Below, piece by piece: positions 13,691-14,979 of a DNA stretch of 14,979 bases. Numbering within the stretch: the stretch's first letter is position 1; every line of letters starts with the position of its first letter. The translations under genes were made by a program, and so were the position numbers. The DNA is taken from positions 1-14,979 of the forward strand of contig CAJBHE010000289.1 in the NCBI GenBank assembly GCA_903952885.1, given 5' to 3'. Under the pieces are notes generated by a model. It saw only the letters and a program-made list of their open reading frames with translations. It had not been told where the DNA came from and did not search any database. Origin of the DNA: an uncultured Burkholderiales bacterium (lineage in GTDB: Bacteria > Pseudomonadota > Gammaproteobacteria > Burkholderiales > Burkholderiaceae_C).

Positions 13691-14539
13691 TTAGTAGGTG
13701 TAAACGCCGTGGCCTGTTTTGCGGCCCAGTTGACCGGCGGCCACCATCTCTTTGAGCAGCGGGCAAGCGCGGTATTTGCTGTCGCCAAACTCTTGCAAGT
13801 ACACGTCCATCACGGCCAGGCAGACATCCAGGCCAATCATGTCGGCCAAGGCCAAGGGGCCGATGGGTTGGTTGCAACCCAGCATCATGCCGGCGTCAAT
13901 GTCTTTGGCGGTGGCAACACCTTCGGCCAGCACAAAGAAGGCCTCGTTGATCATGGGCAGCAAGATGCGGTTGACCACAAAGCCGGGCGCGTTTTTTACG
14001 GTGATGGGGCTCTTGCCCAAACGGGTGGACAGGTCGTGCACAGCAGCGTGCGTGGCGTCTGAGGTTTGTAAGCCACGGATGATTTCGACCAGCGCCATCA
14101 TGGGCACGGGGTTGAAAAAGTGCATGCCAATGAATCGGTCGGCACGTGCGGTGACCGCGGCCAGCTTGGTGATGGAGATAGACGAGGTGTTGGACGCGAT
14201 GATGGCCTCGGATGCCAACATGCCATCAAGCTGTTTGACGATCTTCACCTTGAGGTCGTAATTCTCCGTCGCGGCTTCGATGACGAGTTGTGCGCTTTTC
14301 AGGTCGTCGTAACTGGTGCTTGTGGTGATGCGCGACAAGGCGGCTGCTTTGTCGGCTTCGGTGATCTTTTCTTTCTTGATCAAACGGTCCAAGCTGCCGG
14401 ATACGGTGGCCAAGCCTTTGGCCACGGCGGCGTCAGAGATGTCGACCATCACCACGTTCACGCCAGACACGGCGCACGCTTGTGCGATGCCATTGCCCAT
14501 AGTGCCTGCGCCGATGATGCCTACGGTTTGAATGCTCAT
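13691..14539 (-). CDS. hbd: 3-hydroxybutyryl-CoA dehydrogenase
   Basis: This 282-residue cytosolic oxidoreductase interconverts 3-hydroxyacyl-CoA (typically 3-hydroxybutyryl-CoA) and acetoacetyl-CoA with NAD(P). The N-terminal Rossmann domain has GIIGAGTMGNGIAQ (7-20) and the dinucleotide-end acidic residue Asp33. The substrate segment SNTSSISIT (116-124) precedes catalytic His140 in GMHFFNPVP (138-146), which pairs with Glu152 in VEIIRG. NAPGFVVNR (183-191) with Asn190 and the C-terminal GRKTGHGVYTY complete the family plan. It is the single-function short form, not fused to enoyl-CoA hydratase. AAGGA on the minus strand precedes ATG 14539. Roles in butyrate/PHB metabolism, beta-oxidation or phenylacetyl-CoA breakdown (PaaH) are all possible; no partner genes are adjacent. 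Confidence 0.94.
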   Translation of the reverse strand: MSIQTVGIIGAGTMGNGIAQACAVSGVNVVMVDISDAAVAKGLATVSGSLDRLIKKEKITEADKAAALSRITTSTSYDDLKSAQLVIEAATENYDLKVKIVKQLDGMLASEAIIASNTSSISITKLAAVTARADRFIGMHFFNPVPMMALVEIIRGLQTSDATHAAVHDLSTRLGKSPITVKNAPGFVVNRILLPMINEAFFVLAEGVATAKDIDAGMMLGCNQPIGPLALADMIGLDVCLAVMDVYLQEFGDSKYRACPLLKEMVAAGQLGRKTGHGVYTY

Positions 14540-14615
14540 TGGGAAGTCCTTGTTTTGTCGGTTGAAACAAATGATGAATATTAGCGGGGGAAGGGTTGAG
14601 GTTGGCTGATGTACG

Positions 14616-14979
14616 TCAAGCTTTGAATCGTTTTTTCGTTAGATGAAGGGCTATCTTCCACGCGACCAAGGCGTACAGGGCCAATACAGTTAAGTGAAGC
14701 GCTGTGTCGGCTGGCCACTGGTCTAAAAACAAGGGGCGTACCAACGCGATCGCTTGGGTGAGGGGTAGCCACTCTGAGATGTGGCGCACGATGCCTGGCA
14801 ACTGATCACGTGGGAAGAACACGCCACTCAAAAACATCATGGGTGTGAGGAACAGCGTGAAGTAGTAGGTGAAGAAGTCATAGCCTTTGGCCAGCGCGTT
14901 GAAGATGAGCGCGATGCAACTGAAGGTGATGCCCACGCACAAGAGGATGGGCCAGGCGGCCAAGAGCTTCCAACTTTGG
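14616..14979 (-). CDS. ABC-2 type transporter permease (NodJ/DrrB-like), C-terminal fragment cut by window edge
   Basis: The frame is open through the right edge, so only the last 120 or so residues are present; the TTG at 14963 is internal, not the true start. Hydrophobic segments are LCVGITFSCIALIFNALAK, FFTYYFTLFLTPMMFLSGVF and the final ALHLTVLALYALVAWKIAL. Between them is FFPRDQLPGIVRHISEWLP, followed by LTQAIALVRPLF, the pattern of NodJ (lipo-oligosaccharide exporter) and related ABC-2 permeases. The protein would pair with an ATPase (NodI-like) encoded to the right, outside the window. The cargo is unknown; most non-rhizobial homologues export lipids, glycans or drugs. The gene ends 76 bases before hbd on the same strand, with no clear terminator between. 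Confidence 0.85.
   Translation of the reverse strand, partial: QSWKLLAAWPILLCVGITFSCIALIFNALAKGYDFFTYYFTLFLTPMMFLSGVFFPRDQLPGIVRHISEWLPLTQAIALVRPLFLDQWPADTALHLTVLALYALVAWKIALHLTKKRFKA

Noticed and set aside
14550..14570. TTGTTT...AAACAA inverted repeat with a TTGTCG half-site before hbd
   Set aside because: Arms of only six bases with different spacing, and located immediately before the ribosome site; most likely chance.

Overview
The window looks like chromosomal DNA of a Gram-negative betaproteobacterium, most probably Burkholderiales/Comamonadaceae (Limnohabitans/Rhodoferax-like). The grounds are moderate-to-high GC, dense packing with short gaps, a Bug/TctC-type periplasmic binding protein, and an acyl-CoA-ligase/branched-chain-type ABC transporter cluster of a kind I associate with this order. 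This assignment rests on protein style and gene content, not on a marker gene. No rRNA, tRNA, CRISPR array, insertion sequence or phage gene was seen, and no gap between genes exceeds about 175 bases.

Left part (1-1838, minus strand): the first 55 codons of htpG (Hsp90) with a good sigma-32-type heat-shock promoter, a pseudouridine synthase of the RluF type, and a Crp/Fnr-family regulator. The regulator is divergent from the next block. The shared 172-base intergenic region holds an 18-bp palindrome (TTGTCG-N6-CGACAA) placed where a class II Crp-type activator would sit relative to a plausible -10 box.

Central part (2011-10348, plus strand): one tightly packed transport and activation operon. 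It encodes an AMP-forming acyl-CoA synthetase, LivG-, LivH- and LivM-like ABC components, a secreted type I substrate-binding protein, a LivF-like ATPase and a PaaK-family protein whose nucleotide-binding P-loop is degenerate. The likely job is to import an organic acid and convert it to its CoA thioester; the substrate cannot be read from sequence. Between the binding-protein gene and livF lie two perfect inverted repeats that share five bases, so the two hairpins compete. A further hairpin follows the PaaK-like gene, and then an orphan Bug/TctC solute-binding protein (10463-11443).

Right part (11431-14979, minus strand): reading leftwards, the 3' end of an ABC-2 (NodJ-like) permease, a 3-hydroxybutyryl-CoA dehydrogenase, a calcineurin-like metallophosphoesterase, and a Ser/Thr protein kinase fused to a universal-stress-protein domain. 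The phosphoesterase and kinase genes overlap by ATGA, which suggests a translationally coupled phosphatase/kinase pair. The kinase gene's 3' end overlaps the convergent tctC-like gene by 13 bases.

The most interesting points are the kinase-Usp/phosphoesterase pair, the PaaK homologue lacking the canonical P-loop, the competing hairpins inside the transporter operon, and the predicted operator for the divergent Crp/Fnr regulator.
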